From JAWXCE01 sp034440495 (lineage in GTDB: Bacteria; Pseudomonadota; Alphaproteobacteria; Rhizobiales; Rhodomicrobiaceae), in the NCBI GenBank assembly GCA_034440495.1, contig JAWXCE010000001.1, positions 1 through 64,000 of the forward strand: a stretch of DNA of 64,000 nt, read 5' to 3'. Below the pieces are notes generated by a model. That model was not told where the DNA came from. It searched no databases and saw only the letters and a program-made list of their open reading frames with translations. Shown piece after piece: positions 43,733 through 53,010 of this stretch. The position numbers were made by a program, and so were the translations under genes. The first letter of the stretch is position 1; each line of letters begins with the position of its first letter.

Positions 43733-45805
43733 TCAGGCTGCATCGGCATCCCAGCCTGTCGACCGGCGCAGGAAATTATACCCAAGCGCGGCGAAAGCCG
43801 CCCGCTCGGCGTTATTCTTGCCGTAGCCATGGCCGCCCGCTGCCGGTTCGTAGAAATGCGCGGCATATCCCATGGCCTGCAGCTTTGCCGCCATTTTGCG
43901 GGCGTGGCCCGGGTGAACGCGGTCGTCCTTGCGCGTCGTCGCGAGCAGGATCGGCGGGTATGGCTGGACAAGCGCGGCGACATGATAAGCCGATAAGGTT
44001 TTGATGAACGCCCAATCCTCCGGCTTGTCGGGATCGCCATATTCATTGATCCAGCTTGACCCCGCTAGCAGTTTGGAATAACGGCGCATGTCGATGAGTG
44101 GGATGGTGCAGAACAGCGCGCCGAAGCGCTCCGGGTAACGCGTCAGCATGTTGGCGATGAGCAACCCGCCGTTCGAGCCGCCCTCAGCCGCGATGCGCCC
44201 CGGCCGCGTCACGCCCCGGCGCACCAGATCGGCGGCGACAGCGGCGAAATCATCATGCGATAGCGCCTTGCCTTCGCGGCGCGCGACTTCGTGCCAGCGC
44301 ACGCCAAACTCCCCGCCGCCGCGCAGGTTTGCAACCACGCTCACGCCGCCGCGCTCCAACCACATCTTGCCGATGCTCGCATTGTACGAAGGTTTTTTCG
44401 ATACGGCGAAGCCGCCATACCCATAGAGGTGCACGGGCGCCTCGCCGGTTTCGCCGCCCGGCCCCACCTGCGTATAGGGGATGCGCTCGCCGTCGATAGA
44501 GACCGCATCGTGCCGGGTCACTCGCAAACCCTGGGCGTTGAAAACCTCCGGCGCGCGTTTGAGCACTTGCGGCGCGCTGTCCGGCGATAGCAGCTTAAGG
44601 GTCGCTGGCGTAAGAGGATTTTCTGTCTGCGCCAGTAATTCGCCGTTCGCTTCAGATTCGTCCCAATCCAGCCTCCAAACGTAAGCCGCACCGATTTCGG
44701 GCGCTCCGGCGAGCCTCTCTCGCGTCCAGCCATGCGGCGAGGGTGTGAGCGCTTCAAACTGCGGGCTCAAATTATCGAGAATGCCCAGAATGAGGCGCCC
44801 GCCGCAGAATGAAACGGATTCGAGAGCGCGCCGTCCGGCGTTCTCGAAAAGAACGTCAAATTTTCTGTCCCCGGTCAGAAACACCGATAGTTTTATGGCG
44901 ACAAGAGTGCCGGGCGCGTATACAGCGCCGCCGATTTCCCAACCTTTGCGCATTTCCAGAATGAGCCAGTCGTGGCTGCAACTCACGCTCGCATCCTTGG
45001 GAACATCGAGCTTTACCCGCGCGCCGTTCCGGTCGCCGATCCAGCGGTCTGCATCGTAAAAGCCCCGACTGTCGGTGAACCAGACGGTTTCAGCCTCGCT
45101 TGTGCGGTCACAATATGCATAAACCGCGTTGTTTTCGTATGTGGTTTCAAAGATCACCGGCGCGGTTAGCGGATCGCCGCCACGCGTCCACAAGCGAATG
45201 GTTCGGGCGTAACCCGAGCGCGTCGCCATGTTGTCGCCATAGGCGCTCATCAAAAGCACAGTGTCCGCATCGAGCCACGACACGCCGCCCTTCGCTTCAG
45301 GCACGTTGAAACCGTCGGCCACAAAGCTTTTGCGTTCAAGGTCGAACTCGCGAAGCACGCTTGCGTCGCCGCCCCCGCGCGACAGGCGCAGAATAGCGCG
45401 ATTGTGGGTTTTTGGCAGACTTATCGAGCCGCCCCAAACCCAGTCCTCGCCCTCAGTCGAGGCGAGCGCGTCAAGATCGAGCAAAATCTCCCAAGTGGAA
45501 AAATCCTTGCGGAATTCCTCCATCGTCGCGCGACGCCATAAACCCCGGGGATTCCTAGCGTCTATCCAGAAATTATAGAGGTAAGCACCGCGCCTGGTCA
45601 CATACGGAATTTTGTCTGCCCGGTTATAAATTGAGGCGAGCGCATCGCGGTCGGCCTCGAACGCACCGTTTGCAAAGTGGTGCATCGTGTCCCGGTTCTG
45701 GCGCTCCACCCAGGCGATGGCCGCCTCGCCCTCAATGTCCTCAAGCCAGATATGCGGATCGTCGTCGGGCGCATCCACAGTTGGACGAATGTCAATGTTG
45801 GTCAT
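43733..45805 (-). CDS. Prolyl oligopeptidase family serine peptidase (S9)
   Basis: A 690-residue cytoplasmic peptidase: N-terminal beta-propeller (about residues 60-410) and a C-terminal alpha/beta hydrolase domain. The nucleophile elbow is G-G-S-N-G-G-L-L near residue 540, R-K-D-D-R-V-H-P-G near 625 carries the Asp, and A-G-G-H-G-Y-G-K the His. The N-terminus D-D-D-P-H-I-W-L-E-D-I-E-G is typical of the S9A group. It probably cleaves small peptides after proline. No signal peptide is seen. The next upstream gene on the strand starts 333 bases beyond its ATG. Confidence 0.93.
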   Translation of the reverse strand: MTNIDIRPTVDAPDDDPHIWLEDIEGEAAIAWVERQNRDTMHHFANGAFEADRDALASIYNRADKIPYVTRRGAYLYNFWIDARNPRGLWRRATMEEFRKDFSTWEILLDLDALASTEGEDWVWGGSISLPKTHNRAILRLSRGGGDASVLREFDLERKSFVADGFNVPEAKGGVSWLDADTVLLMSAYGDNMATRSGYARTIRLWTRGGDPLTAPVIFETTYENNAVYAYCDRTSEAETVWFTDSRGFYDADRWIGDRNGARVKLDVPKDASVSCSHDWLILEMRKGWEIGGAVYAPGTLVAIKLSVFLTGDRKFDVLFENAGRRALESVSFCGGRLILGILDNLSPQFEALTPSPHGWTRERLAGAPEIGAAYVWRLDWDESEANGELLAQTENPLTPATLKLLSPDSAPQVLKRAPEVFNAQGLRVTRHDAVSIDGERIPYTQVGPGGETGEAPVHLYGYGGFAVSKKPSYNASIGKMWLERGGVSVVANLRGGGEFGVRWHEVARREGKALSHDDFAAVAADLVRRGVTRPGRIAAEGGSNGGLLIANMLTRYPERFGALFCTIPLIDMRRYSKLLAGSSWINEYGDPDKPEDWAFIKTLSAYHVAALVQPYPPILLATTRKDDRVHPGHARKMAAKLQAMGYAAHFYEPAAGGHGYGKNNAERAAFAALGYNFLRRSTGWDADAA

Positions 45806-45841
45806 AACTAGCCATTTCCGCCTGATAACACTTGCAACTCC

Positions 45842-46138
45842 CTAAACCCTCTCTCGCCCCCGGAAATGCTCCAGCAAAAAGACGCGGATGGCGCTCGACA
45901 GGTTAGTCTTGCCGCGTTTGGCGTCGATCTGGAAAATGAGCGAGGCGACGGCCTTGCCGCGCTCTCGCGCCACATCCTGAAGCGCGCTCCAGAATGCCTC
46001 CTCCAATGAAATCGAGGTACGGTGCCCGGCGATGGTAAGCGACCTCTTCACCGGACGCCCCGCATTCGCCGCCAGCCGCCGCTGCGACGGGTTCGCGTCG
46101 TTTGCAAAAAGCTCAAGCGTTGGCTCAGTACGGTTCAT
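45842..46138 (-). CDS. Ribbon-helix-helix domain protein
   Basis: A 98-residue protein. The part from about residue 30 (R-S-L-T-I-A-G-H-R-T-S-I-S-L-E-E-A-F-W) to the end matches the RHH_4 family of arylsulphate-regulator-like DNA-binding proteins: a ribbon strand then two helices, with S-S-A-I-R-V-F-L-L-E-H-F closing it. The N-terminal 28 residues are polar. It lies between the peptidase and fumC on the same strand. It may be a repressor; no target is evident. Confidence 0.82.
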   Translation of the reverse strand: MNRTEPTLELFANDANPSQRRLAANAGRPVKRSLTIAGHRTSISLEEAFWSALQDVARERGKAVASLIFQIDAKRGKTNLSSAIRVFLLEHFRGRERV

Positions 46139-46162
46139 GCTACAAACTCAGGCTGAGTGCGC

Positions 46163-47554
46163 TTAACGGGGGCCGACCATAGTTTCCGGCCGCATCAGCG
46201 TGTTAAACTCTTCCTCCGTCACATAGCCAAGGCGCAGCGCCTCCTCACGCAAGGTGGTGCCGTTCTTGTGCGCCGTCTTGGCGATCTCGGCGGCTTTATC
46301 GTAGCCGATCTTGGGGTTGAGGGCCGTCACCAGCATCAGCGAGCGCTCCAGCAGGTCGGCGATGCGGGCGCGGTTTGGCTCGATGCCGAAGATACAGTTG
46401 TCCGTGAGGCTCACGCTCGCGTCGGCGATGAGGCGGATGGACTGCAGGAGATTGTGAATCATCACCGGTTTAAACACATTCAGCTCGAAATGGCCCTGGC
46501 TGCCCGCGACCGTCACCGCCATGTGGTTGCCCATCACCTGGCAGCACACCATGGTCATCGCCTCGCACTGGGTCGGGTTGACCTTGCCCGGCATGATGGA
46601 CGAACCAGGCTCATTCTCGGGCAGCGACAACTCGCCAAGGCCAGAGCGCGGGCCGGAGCCGAGCAGGCGGATATCGTTGGCTATCTTGAACAGACTGGCA
46701 GCGAGCACGTTGAGCGCGCCGGACGCATCGATTACTGCGTCGTTAGAGGCCAGCGCCTCGAACTTGTTCGGCGCGCTGACGAACGGCAGCCCGGTTTCGG
46801 TCGCCACTCGCGCGGCGAAATCCTCCGCGAAACCCTCCGGGCAATTCAGCCCCGTGCCCACCGCAGTGCCACCCTGCGCGAGCGCGTAAAGGCCCGGCAG
46901 AACCCGCTCTACGCGGGCAATGCCCATCCGCACCTGCGCCGAGTAGCCGCCGAACTCCTGTCCAAGCGTTATTGGCACGGCGTCCTGCAAGTGCGTGCGG
47001 CCGATTTTGATGATATCGGCAAAGGCGGCGGCCTTCGCCTCCAGCTCGACGGCGAGATGGCGCAATGCCGGGATCAGCAAGCGGGTAATTTCCACGGCCG
47101 CAGAAATGTGCATCGCGGTGGGGAATGTGTCATTGGAGGATTGCGATTTGTTCACATGATCGTTCGGATGAACGATGCCCTTCGCGCCGCGCTCGCTGCC
47201 CAGAATCTCAATCGCTCGGTTGGCGATCACCTCGTTAACGTTCATGTTCGTCTGCGTGCCTGAGCCTGTCTGCCAGACAGCGAGCGGAAACTCGCCGTCG
47301 AGCTTGCCCGCGATCACTTCATCCGCCGCTTGAACGACGGCGCCGCCAATGCGCGCGTCCAGCCTACCCAGCGCCATGTTGGAGAGCGCCGCGCATTTCT
47401 TGATGACACCGAGTGCGTGCACCAGCGGCACAGGCATCTTCTCCACGCCGATTTTGAAGTTGCCGAGGCTGCGCTGGGTCTGCGCGCCCCAATAATGGGA
47501 AGCCGGCACTTCGATGGGGCCGAAGGTGTCGTGTTCAGTGCGCGTGGTGCTCAT
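46163..47554 (-). CDS. fumC: Fumarate hydratase class II
   Basis: The iron-independent fumarase of the TCA cycle, reversibly hydrating fumarate to L-malate. The 463-residue protein has the superfamily signature [11 protein letters not shown] near residue 317 with the catalytic Ser, S-S-N-D-T-F-P-T near 138 and G-R-T-H-L-Q-D near 185 with the catalytic His. It is a full-length, normal copy standing alone on the minus strand. Confidence 0.97.
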   Translation of the reverse strand: MSTTRTEHDTFGPIEVPASHYWGAQTQRSLGNFKIGVEKMPVPLVHALGVIKKCAALSNMALGRLDARIGGAVVQAADEVIAGKLDGEFPLAVWQTGSGTQTNMNVNEVIANRAIEILGSERGAKGIVHPNDHVNKSQSSNDTFPTAMHISAAVEITRLLIPALRHLAVELEAKAAAFADIIKIGRTHLQDAVPITLGQEFGGYSAQVRMGIARVERVLPGLYALAQGGTAVGTGLNCPEGFAEDFAARVATETGLPFVSAPNKFEALASNDAVIDASGALNVLAASLFKIANDIRLLGSGPRSGLGELSLPENEPGSSIMPGKVNPTQCEAMTMVCCQVMGNHMAVTVAGSQGHFELNVFKPVMIHNLLQSIRLIADASVSLTDNCIFGIEPNRARIADLLERSLMLVTALNPKIGYDKAAEIAKTAHKNGTTLREEALRLGYVTEEEFNTLMRPETMVGPR

Positions 47555-47645
47555 TGATTGGGCCGCTCCACCAATTGGTTTGATGATTAGGGATTACCAC
47601 AATCAGGTTTTAGCGTGAAGACGCAAGACAGTTTAATCGCCTAAG

Positions 47646-48203
47646 CTATTTCTTGCGGAAGGTGTCGAGCTTGACGATCTCGGCGGTTTTCTTGCCGTCC
47701 GCCTGATCCGGCGAAGGGCTCGCGTCAACTTTTGGCTTCGCTCCTGTACTTTGATCGGCGATCATGGGTACGCCCCCCGCGGCTGGCCCGGTCGCCTCGT
47801 TGGTCACGTCCTGCGTCGCAACGGTTATGGCGGCGCGCGCGGCGGGGTCGAACACCTGCAAATTGAAGCCGAAATCGACGCTCGGATCGTGGAAGCGCCT
47901 CACGGCGGAGAATGGAATGACCAGCCGTTCAGGCACGTTATTGAACGACAGCTTCACCTCAAAACGGTCATCCGTCACCTGCAAATCCCAGAACTGGTGC
48001 TGAATGACGATAGTCATTTCTTCGGGATAGCGCTCTTTCAGGCGCTTCGAGATGATGACGCCCGGCGCAGATGTGTGGAAGCTGATGAAAAAATGGTGCT
48101 CGCCGGGCATGCCACGCTTCTGGACGCGGAGAAGCACAGTGCGAATGACGCCGCGCATCGCATCTAGGGCAAGGATGTCATATTCGATCTTATCGTCCGA
48201 CAT
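47646..48203 (-). CDS. sspB: ClpXP adaptor SspB (alphaproteobacterial type)
   Basis: SspB tethers ssrA-tagged proteins to ClpX for degradation. The 185-residue protein starts M-S-D-D-K-I-E-Y-D-I-L-A-L-D-A-M-R-G-V, as in alpha-type SspB, with P-G-E-H-H-F-F-I-S-F and S-F-N-N-V-P-E-R-L-V-I-P in the substrate-binding fold (to about residue 125). A flexible linker and a C-terminal ClpX-binding tail follow. ATG 48203 fits the family better than 48251. Directly upstream on the same strand lies ssrA, which encodes the tag that SspB reads. The two are separated by a terminator-like hairpin. Confidence 0.93.
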   Translation of the reverse strand: MSDDKIEYDILALDAMRGVIRTVLLRVQKRGMPGEHHFFISFHTSAPGVIISKRLKERYPEEMTIVIQHQFWDLQVTDDRFEVKLSFNNVPERLVIPFSAVRRFHDPSVDFGFNLQVFDPAARAAITVATQDVTNEATGPAAGGVPMIADQSTGAKPKVDASPSPDQADGKKTAEIVKLDTFRKK

Positions 48204-48266
48204 AGCCCCCGCGGCCGCAAAATCCGTCACATCAGGTGCATGATAGCCCATCGTGAGAATGAAAGT

Positions 48267-48294
48267 GGGGGGCTTCTGTTGCCCGGCGCCCCCC
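48267..48294 (-). terminator. Hairpin at the end of ssrA
   Basis: GGGGGGC (minus-strand 48294-48288) pairs perfectly with GCCCCCC (48273-48267). ACTTTCATTC follows on the minus strand, so the T-tract is weak. It sits between the tmRNA and sspB and may only attenuate. Confidence 0.6.
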
Positions 48295-48295
48295 G

Positions 48296-48571
48296 GCCGC
48301 GCCTAACAGCTGCTTAGGCCGTTAGGACTTCGATTCGAGACGATCGGACCGCATTACGCAGCCAGACGTGCCTCAGCATAGTTGTCATTTGCAACTACTA
48401 TTGTAGCCCGTTAACGGCGGAACAATACCGGGAGAAAGCAAGCTCTTTACGCTCTCGTCGATCCTATTTCGCCCCCATCAAACGCCGCCCCTAAATTTGA
48501 GAGGCGTGTGGTGGAGGCGCCGGGTACCGCCCCCGGGTCCGAAAAGTTTATTACAACAGCCGTTTATCCCC
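48296..48571 (-). ncRNA. ssrA: tmRNA, circularly permuted two-piece form
   Basis: Minus strand. The acceptor piece comes first (about 48571-48509) and ends GGCGCCTCCACCA, giving the 3' CCA at 48509. After a spacer removed in processing, the coding piece begins GGGGGCGAAATAGGATCGAC at 48476. The reading frame at 48392-48354 is GCA AAT GAC AAC TAT GCT GAG GCA CGT CTG GCT GCG TAA, the tag ANDNYAEARLAA, which ends in the ClpX-recognised L-A-A. This order is the permuted alphaproteobacterial form. It rescues stalled ribosomes with SmpB. Outer ends are approximate. Promoter sequence upstream of 48600 is not distinct. Confidence 0.95.
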
Positions 48572-48680
48572 ATATCTGGCGAACCAGAAATTCTAATATA
48601 TTGCGATCCGGCCCAGAATGAAAGTGGCGATCTGGAGTTTCCCAGCGTTGGCATCACAAAGGTGAGGATTGACGGAGCCG

Positions 48681-49031
48681 CTATTGCTGTTTGACAGGCG
48701 ATGGGGCCGTCTCGGATTGTCTCGTTACCGGGCCAAGGCCCCAGCAAACATTGGCGTATGCGGTGCAGGTGTACTCGTTGAATACGATAAGATCGAGATA
48801 GAGCTTGCACGACACAGTTTTCTTGCCAGTCGTATATTTTGCGACGCCCTTTTCATCCATTTGCTTCTTGATGTGGACGTCGAGTAGGGCGAGCGCGTCC
48901 CGGGTTGGGCCATCCTTGCCGAAATCGTTGACGGAAAATCCAAGGTTCTTGCATTCGCGCGCTTGCGCAGTTACGGGCGCGGCGAGAGCGGCGCAAAGCG
49001 TCAAAGCGGATAAAATGTGGCGGCGGGACAT
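48681..49031 (-). CDS. Small secreted cysteine-containing protein, paralogue of 16380-16721
   Basis: A 116-residue protein with a clear Sec signal peptide (cleavage near V-T-A-Q-A, residue 24). The mature part has C-K-N-L-G-F, a helical region with R-D-A-L-A-L-L-D, then S-C-K-L-Y-L-D-L, N-E-Y-T-C-T-A-Y-A-N-V-C and a polar tail. The spacing of the last three cysteines and N-E-Y-x-C-T-A match the protein at 16380-16721, so the two form a small family. Function unknown. It lies upstream of ssrA on the same strand. Confidence 0.62.
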   Translation of the reverse strand: MSRRHILSALTLCAALAAPVTAQARECKNLGFSVNDFGKDGPTRDALALLDVHIKKQMDEKGVAKYTTGKKTVSCKLYLDLIVFNEYTCTAYANVCWGLGPVTRQSETAPSPVKQQ

Positions 49032-49337
49032 AGCGTGCTCCTTTGGCGGCTGAAACTGGCAACGGCTTGAAAACTGGCCGCATAATGCCTAGGCGCGCTA
49101 CGAAAGACTATGGCTTTTACGTAACGCTTACGCCTATTTCCGCAAATCGTTAAAATTGTAAATATTTCTCCGCAAGGCAGTTGATGTTTATTGCCGCGCC
49201 GCATGACGAAGTGATCGTCCATTTTCCGGAAACTCTCTTGCTTGCGCGCCGAAGTTTTGGAATGGTTAAGGCTTATTGCCTGAGAAGGGCTCGACCTCTT
49301 CAACGGCCCAAAACAAAAATATTGGGGGAGAACCACT

Positions 49338-49568
49338 ATGAATGAGAAAAAAGCAGGCGGCCCTGACCGCTGGCGCGCGACTGCGGAGGCCCTTGTCAGC
49401 CTCGCCGCTCACAATGTGCATTGCCCTGACTGCGGGCGGCATGGACTGTCGGTGCGCGACATGGAGTATGGCTACGGCACGGATAAAGGGCTGCAGCGCT
49501 ATCTTATGTGCGCGGATTGCGGCGCCTTCAACGTGGTGAGCCTCAAACGCGCAGGCGCCTCCACCTAA
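49338..49568 (+). CDS. Small zinc-ribbon protein, unknown
   Basis: A 76-residue protein with C-P-D-C at about 34-37 and C-A-D-C at about 62-65, separated by 24 residues. The first is followed by G-R-H-G-L-S-V-R-D and the second by G-A-F-N-V-V, so the pair should form a zinc ribbon. A GGGGGAG ribosome site lies about seven bases before ATG 49338. No family name recognised; it could be an adaptor or small regulator. Confidence 0.65.
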   Translation: MNEKKAGGPDRWRATAEALVSLAAHNVHCPDCGRHGLSVRDMEYGYGTDKGLQRYLMCADCGAFNVVSLKRAGAST

Positions 49569-49908
49569 GTTTTAGCTAGGTTGCGCTGGGATTACCGCAC
49601 TGTAACATCGATGTCGACGCTGTGTTTAAGCGCGGGCGGCGCGGTAAAAGATGGTAGCTTCTATGGTCAACTTAACGTGCCCTTGTGCATCTATGGCTGC
49701 AGTAACAAAGCGGCAACACCACGCTGCTACGGTCGGCATTAAAATGCACCAATAATTTAGAGGACTAATTTTAACGCACAAAGCTCGTTAAAAAAAGTAA
49801 CCAAGCTATTAAAGACGCAAAGCGTTTCTCAAACGAATCTATATATTCACTACGTATCTTCGAAGATTTGATGCTTGTCATCATTTGATGATACTTGCGG
49901 AGGATCAA
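49569..49908. other. Intergenic region without evident gene
   Basis: About 340 bases, becoming AT-rich towards the right. No RNA gene, strong hairpin or coding frame is apparent. A TTTAACGCAC stretch and two TTAA motifs occur near 49770-49800, without clear meaning. Confidence 0.4.
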
Positions 49909-50142
49909 ATGAAAATATTTTGGCTTGCAGTCTCTATTTATGTTTCTGCTCTTAATCCGGCAACGGCGCGAGTGACCGAGACATGTGATACTGTAAGAGG
50001 GGCTGGATCAGCGAACGATACTTATAATGCTGTGCAGTTTGCACGAGAGGCGGTGCGCAACTGCTTGAGAAATTCTAAATTTCGTGGAAGCAAGATAAAG
50101 GCCTGGTATGGCCCGTCTTGCGACACAAGAATTACTCGTTAG
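49909..50142 (+). CDS. Small secreted protein, unknown
   Basis: A 77-residue product from ATG 49909, which has GGAGG six bases upstream. Residues 1-20 (M-K-I-F-W-L-A-V-S-I-Y-V-S-A) form a signal peptide with cleavage near A-T-A-R. The mature part has three cysteines and many basic residues. The DNA is AT-rich, unlike the flanks, and the product is short, so it may be the 5' part of a truncated gene. A strong hairpin lies about 115 bases downstream. Confidence 0.5.
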   Translation: MKIFWLAVSIYVSALNPATARVTETCDTVRGAGSANDTYNAVQFAREAVRNCLRNSKFRGSKIKAWYGPSCDTRITR

Positions 50143-50257
50143 TCTGCACCGCCAAAACTGGATGGTGAGTGTTTTATTGGAGGCAGTAACACCCGTCATT
50201 TGTGCAGCGTTTATGCGAAAGTGTGCTGGACTAGCAGAAGTTAGACGAACCTAGCGG

Positions 50258-50288
50258 AGTTTAGGGCGACTTCGCCTCGCCCTAAACT
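50258..50288. terminator. Strong palindromic hairpin, probable terminator
   Basis: AGTTTAGGGCGA (50258-50269) and TCGCCCTAAACT (50277-50288) form a perfect 12-bp stem with a 7-base loop, followed by TCTTTGTCTT on the plus strand. It lies between convergent genes, so it may act in both directions. Confidence 0.65.
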
Positions 50289-50400
50289 TCTTTGTCTTCG
50301 AATGCAGTTTGAAAATCCTTTGGCCTTGGCACCCAAAATCGCTGCGCTTTTTGCCCCCGGCTACGCGACAAATGATTTAGTATGATACTCAATTATACGT

Positions 50401-51270
50401 TTAATTTGGTTTTACAAGGTTACATAGCGCTCGCTTGAACTCCTCCTTCGCGGGCGCCGTCGCTTCCCAAATCTCCGCCGCCTTCCAGAAGTCGAGCACG
50501 CGGAACCGCCCTACGTCCGGCTGAACGAAAACGTCGGGCGCGGCCCAGCGCAGTTTCTCCACCACGATGGAGCGCAGCGCGATCTGCGTGCTCGCCATCA
50601 CCGCGTCCACCGAGTTCGGCGCGGCGGTGAGAGGGGGAACGCCGCCCATCACGTCCACAGCCGCCACCACGTCCGCCCGGCCCCGCAGCAGGTCGAACGG
50701 TGTCGGGTTGACGAAGCCGCCATCCAGCAGGATGCGCCCGCCGATCTCCACCGTCTTGAATAGCGCGGGGATCGCCGCCGACGCCGCTATAGCCGGGATT
50801 AGCGCGCCCTGCGAGAGCACGCATTCGTTTTGCGCGCAATAATCCGTCGCCACCACGAGCAGCGGGATGCGTAGCTCCTCGAACGTTTTCGGCAGGAGCG
50901 CGGGCAGCGCGGTTTCGATCAGCGAGACGCCGTTGATGAGCGCGGGGGTCAGTGGGTTCCAGTAATCCCACACGCGGCCCGTCCAACGCTGGCGCATCAG
51001 GCTGAGCGCGGCGAACCGGCGGCCGAACAGCTCCAGCACATACTCGCGCAAATCGGCGCCCGACATGCCCGCCGCGTAGCCCGCGCCGATCAGCGCGCCG
51101 ATGCTTGTACCCGCGATGATGTCCGGCCTGACCCCCAACTCGTCCAGCGCTTCCAGCATGGGAATATGCGCCAGTCCGCGCGCGCCGCCGCCGCCGAGCG
51201 CCAGGCCAAAGCGCCTTCCTGCCGGTTGCGGTAAGGTCACGTTTAAGGCAGGAGATGGATCAGCAGTCAT
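50401..51270 (-). CDS. Patatin-like phospholipase family protein
   Basis: A 289-residue RssA/patatin-type lipid hydrolase with a Ser-Asp dyad. G-G-G-G-A-R-G-L near residue 27 is the oxyanion loop, G-T-S-I-G-A-L near 56 the nucleophile elbow, and D-G-G near 180 the Asp. No signal peptide is seen, so cytoplasmic or inner-face action is likely. I chose ATG 51270 (M-T-A-D-P-S-P) over the longer frame from 51324. It is just downstream of purD on the same strand, and the longer start would overlap purD. Confidence 0.88.
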   Translation of the reverse strand: MTADPSPALNVTLPQPAGRRFGLALGGGGARGLAHIPMLEALDELGVRPDIIAGTSIGALIGAGYAAGMSGADLREYVLELFGRRFAALSLMRQRWTGRVWDYWNPLTPALINGVSLIETALPALLPKTFEELRIPLLVVATDYCAQNECVLSQGALIPAIAASAAIPALFKTVEIGGRILLDGGFVNPTPFDLLRGRADVVAAVDVMGGVPPLTAAPNSVDAVMASTQIALRSIVVEKLRWAAPDVFVQPDVGRFRVLDFWKAAEIWEATAPAKEEFKRALCNLVKPN

Positions 51271-51304
51271 CCCGTTCGCGCTCCAATGTTCGTTAATCGT
51301 CGTG

Positions 51305-52570
51305 CTACAGCGCGCGCCAGCCAATATCGCGGCGGTAAAAGCCGCCCGGCCAGTCGATGCACTCGATGGCGCTATAGGCGCGCCTGCGCGCTTCGGCCAC
51401 GGTCGCGCCGAAGCTTGCTACATTAAGCACGCGGCCCCCGTTTGCGAGCAGCACTCCGCCCTCAAGTTTTGTGCCCGCGTGAAAAATCTTCACGCCCTCA
51501 CCCGCCGCCTCGTCCAGTCCGCCGATAACGGAGCCTTTTTTATATTCGCCGGGATAGCCAAGCGCCGCCATCACCACCACAAGCGCGGTTTCATCGCTCC
51601 AGCGCGGGGTGAGGTTTTTGAGCACGCCCTTGCGCGCAGCGAGCAACGCGGTCAGCAGATCGGATTTGAGCCGCAGCATGAGCGCCTGGCATTCTGGATC
51701 GCCGAAACGGACGTTGTATTCGATGAGCTTGGGGCCATTAAAGCCGATCATCAGCCCGGCGAACAGCACACCGCGAAACGGCGCACCCTCCGCCGCCATG
51801 GCGCGCACCGTGGGGTTGATAATTTCATCCATAACGCGCGTGGACATCTCCGTCGTCATCACGGGAGCAGGCGAATAGGCGCCCATACCGCCGGTGTTCG
51901 GCCCCTTGTCGCCGTCAAACGCCCGCTTGTGATCCTGCGCGGAACCAAATGGCACCGCCGTCTCGCCGTCGCAAAGCGCGAAAAAGCTGACCTCCTCGCC
52001 CTCCAGAAACGCCTCGAAAATGATTTCATGACCTGCCGATGAGCCATGCGCGCCAGAGAAAAAGTCCTTAACCGCACCTTCCGCCTCTGCGGGCGTCATG
52101 GCGATGGTGACGCCCTTCCCTGCCGCCAGACCGTCCGCCTTGACGACGAACGGTGCTTTAAAAAATAGGCGGACATGCTCCAAAGCGGCTCTCTCGCTGT
52201 CGAACGTCGTGTAACTCGCTGTCGGGATGCCGTATTTGAAGCAAATCTCCTTCATGTAGCTTTTGGCGCCTTCCAGCCGCGCCGCAGCTTTGGATGGCCC
52301 GAAGGTTTTAATACCCCCCGCCTCCAGATCATCGGCCAGCCCGGCGACGAGCGGCGCCTCTGGCCCGATCACAACAAACTCAATCGCATTTTGCCGACAA
52401 AAGCGGACGACACCCAGATGGTCGGCAAGGCTCAACGGCACGCATTCTGCAATTTGCACGAGGCCAGGATTGCCCGGCGCGGCGTACAGCTTCGACAGCA
52501 GCGGACTGGCGGAAAGCGCCCACCCCAACGCATGCTCCCGTCCGCCTGATCCCAACAACAATACTTTCAT
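51305..52570 (-). CDS. purD: Phosphoribosylamine-glycine ligase
   Basis: PurD joins glycine to phosphoribosylamine with ATP to make GAR, the second step of purine synthesis. The 421-residue protein starts [15 protein letters not shown], with [13 protein letters not shown] near 140 (ATP grasp), G-G-M-G-A-Y-S-P near 225 and R-F-G-D-P-E-C-Q near 285. ATG 52570 is chosen because homology begins there. A three-unit repeat array lies between it and the divergent xseA. Confidence 0.96.
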   Translation of the reverse strand: MKVLLLGSGGREHALGWALSASPLLSKLYAAPGNPGLVQIAECVPLSLADHLGVVRFCRQNAIEFVVIGPEAPLVAGLADDLEAGGIKTFGPSKAAARLEGAKSYMKEICFKYGIPTASYTTFDSERAALEHVRLFFKAPFVVKADGLAAGKGVTIAMTPAEAEGAVKDFFSGAHGSSAGHEIIFEAFLEGEEVSFFALCDGETAVPFGSAQDHKRAFDGDKGPNTGGMGAYSPAPVMTTEMSTRVMDEIINPTVRAMAAEGAPFRGVLFAGLMIGFNGPKLIEYNVRFGDPECQALMLRLKSDLLTALLAARKGVLKNLTPRWSDETALVVVMAALGYPGEYKKGSVIGGLDEAAGEGVKIFHAGTKLEGGVLLANGGRVLNVASFGATVAEARRRAYSAIECIDWPGGFYRRDIGWRAL

Positions 52571-52606
52571 GCTAACCTCTTGGCGCGATCGGCTGCGCCA
52601 CTGCCT

Positions 52607-52925
52607 CGTCATGGCCGGGCCTGACCAGCCATCCAGTAAAACTCGAAGAGTTGTGATTGACGCCTCTGGATCGCGGGGTCAAGCCCGCCGATGACAAAGG
52701 TGGGTTATGCTACGCCTATTCGTCATGACCGGGCCTGACCCAGCCATCCAGTAAAACGCGAAGGGTTTTGATTATCGGTGTCAATCGCCGGGGCAAGCCC
52801 AGCGATGACAGCATTGAGTTACGCTCTCACCTATTCGTCATGGGCGGGCCTGACTCGGCCATTCAGCGACATACGATCATTGTGGTTGGCGGTTCTGGAT
52901 CGCCGGGTCAAGCCGCCAATGACGA
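52607..52925. repeat. Three tandem units of a 114-bp palindromic repeat
   Basis: Units begin with CGTCATG at 52607, 52721 and 52836 (periods of 114 and 115). Each has CGTCATGRSCGGGCCTGAC at the left, a variable middle with GAT/GTTG, and GATCGC/GCCGGGG-TCAAGCC..CGATGACA at the right, so the ends are inverted repeats able to form a long hairpin of about 90 bases. Short linkers of about 25 bases share TTACGCT/TATGCTACGC..CCTATT. The palindrome resembles 'CGTCATGGCCGGGCTTG' intergenic repeats of Rhizobiales. Confidence 0.85.
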
Positions 52926-53010
52926 GGAACTCGCGAAGCTAAGTCGCGCTCTTCCATCATAGCGAATCGGGCTTAGATAAAACTCTGAAAAGCGAAGGGT
53001 AAAGCAGCGA

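Noticed and set aside
46157..47263. A 368-residue open frame opposite fumC, rich in H, R and Q.
   Set aside because: It lies wholly antisense to an unmistakable fumC; its composition is that expected of the complement of a GC-rich gene.
48681..49031. Possibility that small secreted proteins near ssrA are toxins or antitoxins.
   Set aside because: They have signal peptides and disulphide patterns but no toxin fold and no paired gene.
52607..52925. Possible CRISPR array, because of regularly spaced repeats upstream of purD.
   Set aside because: Units are 114 bp with only three diverged copies and palindromic ends; spacing and length do not fit CRISPR, and no cas gene is present.
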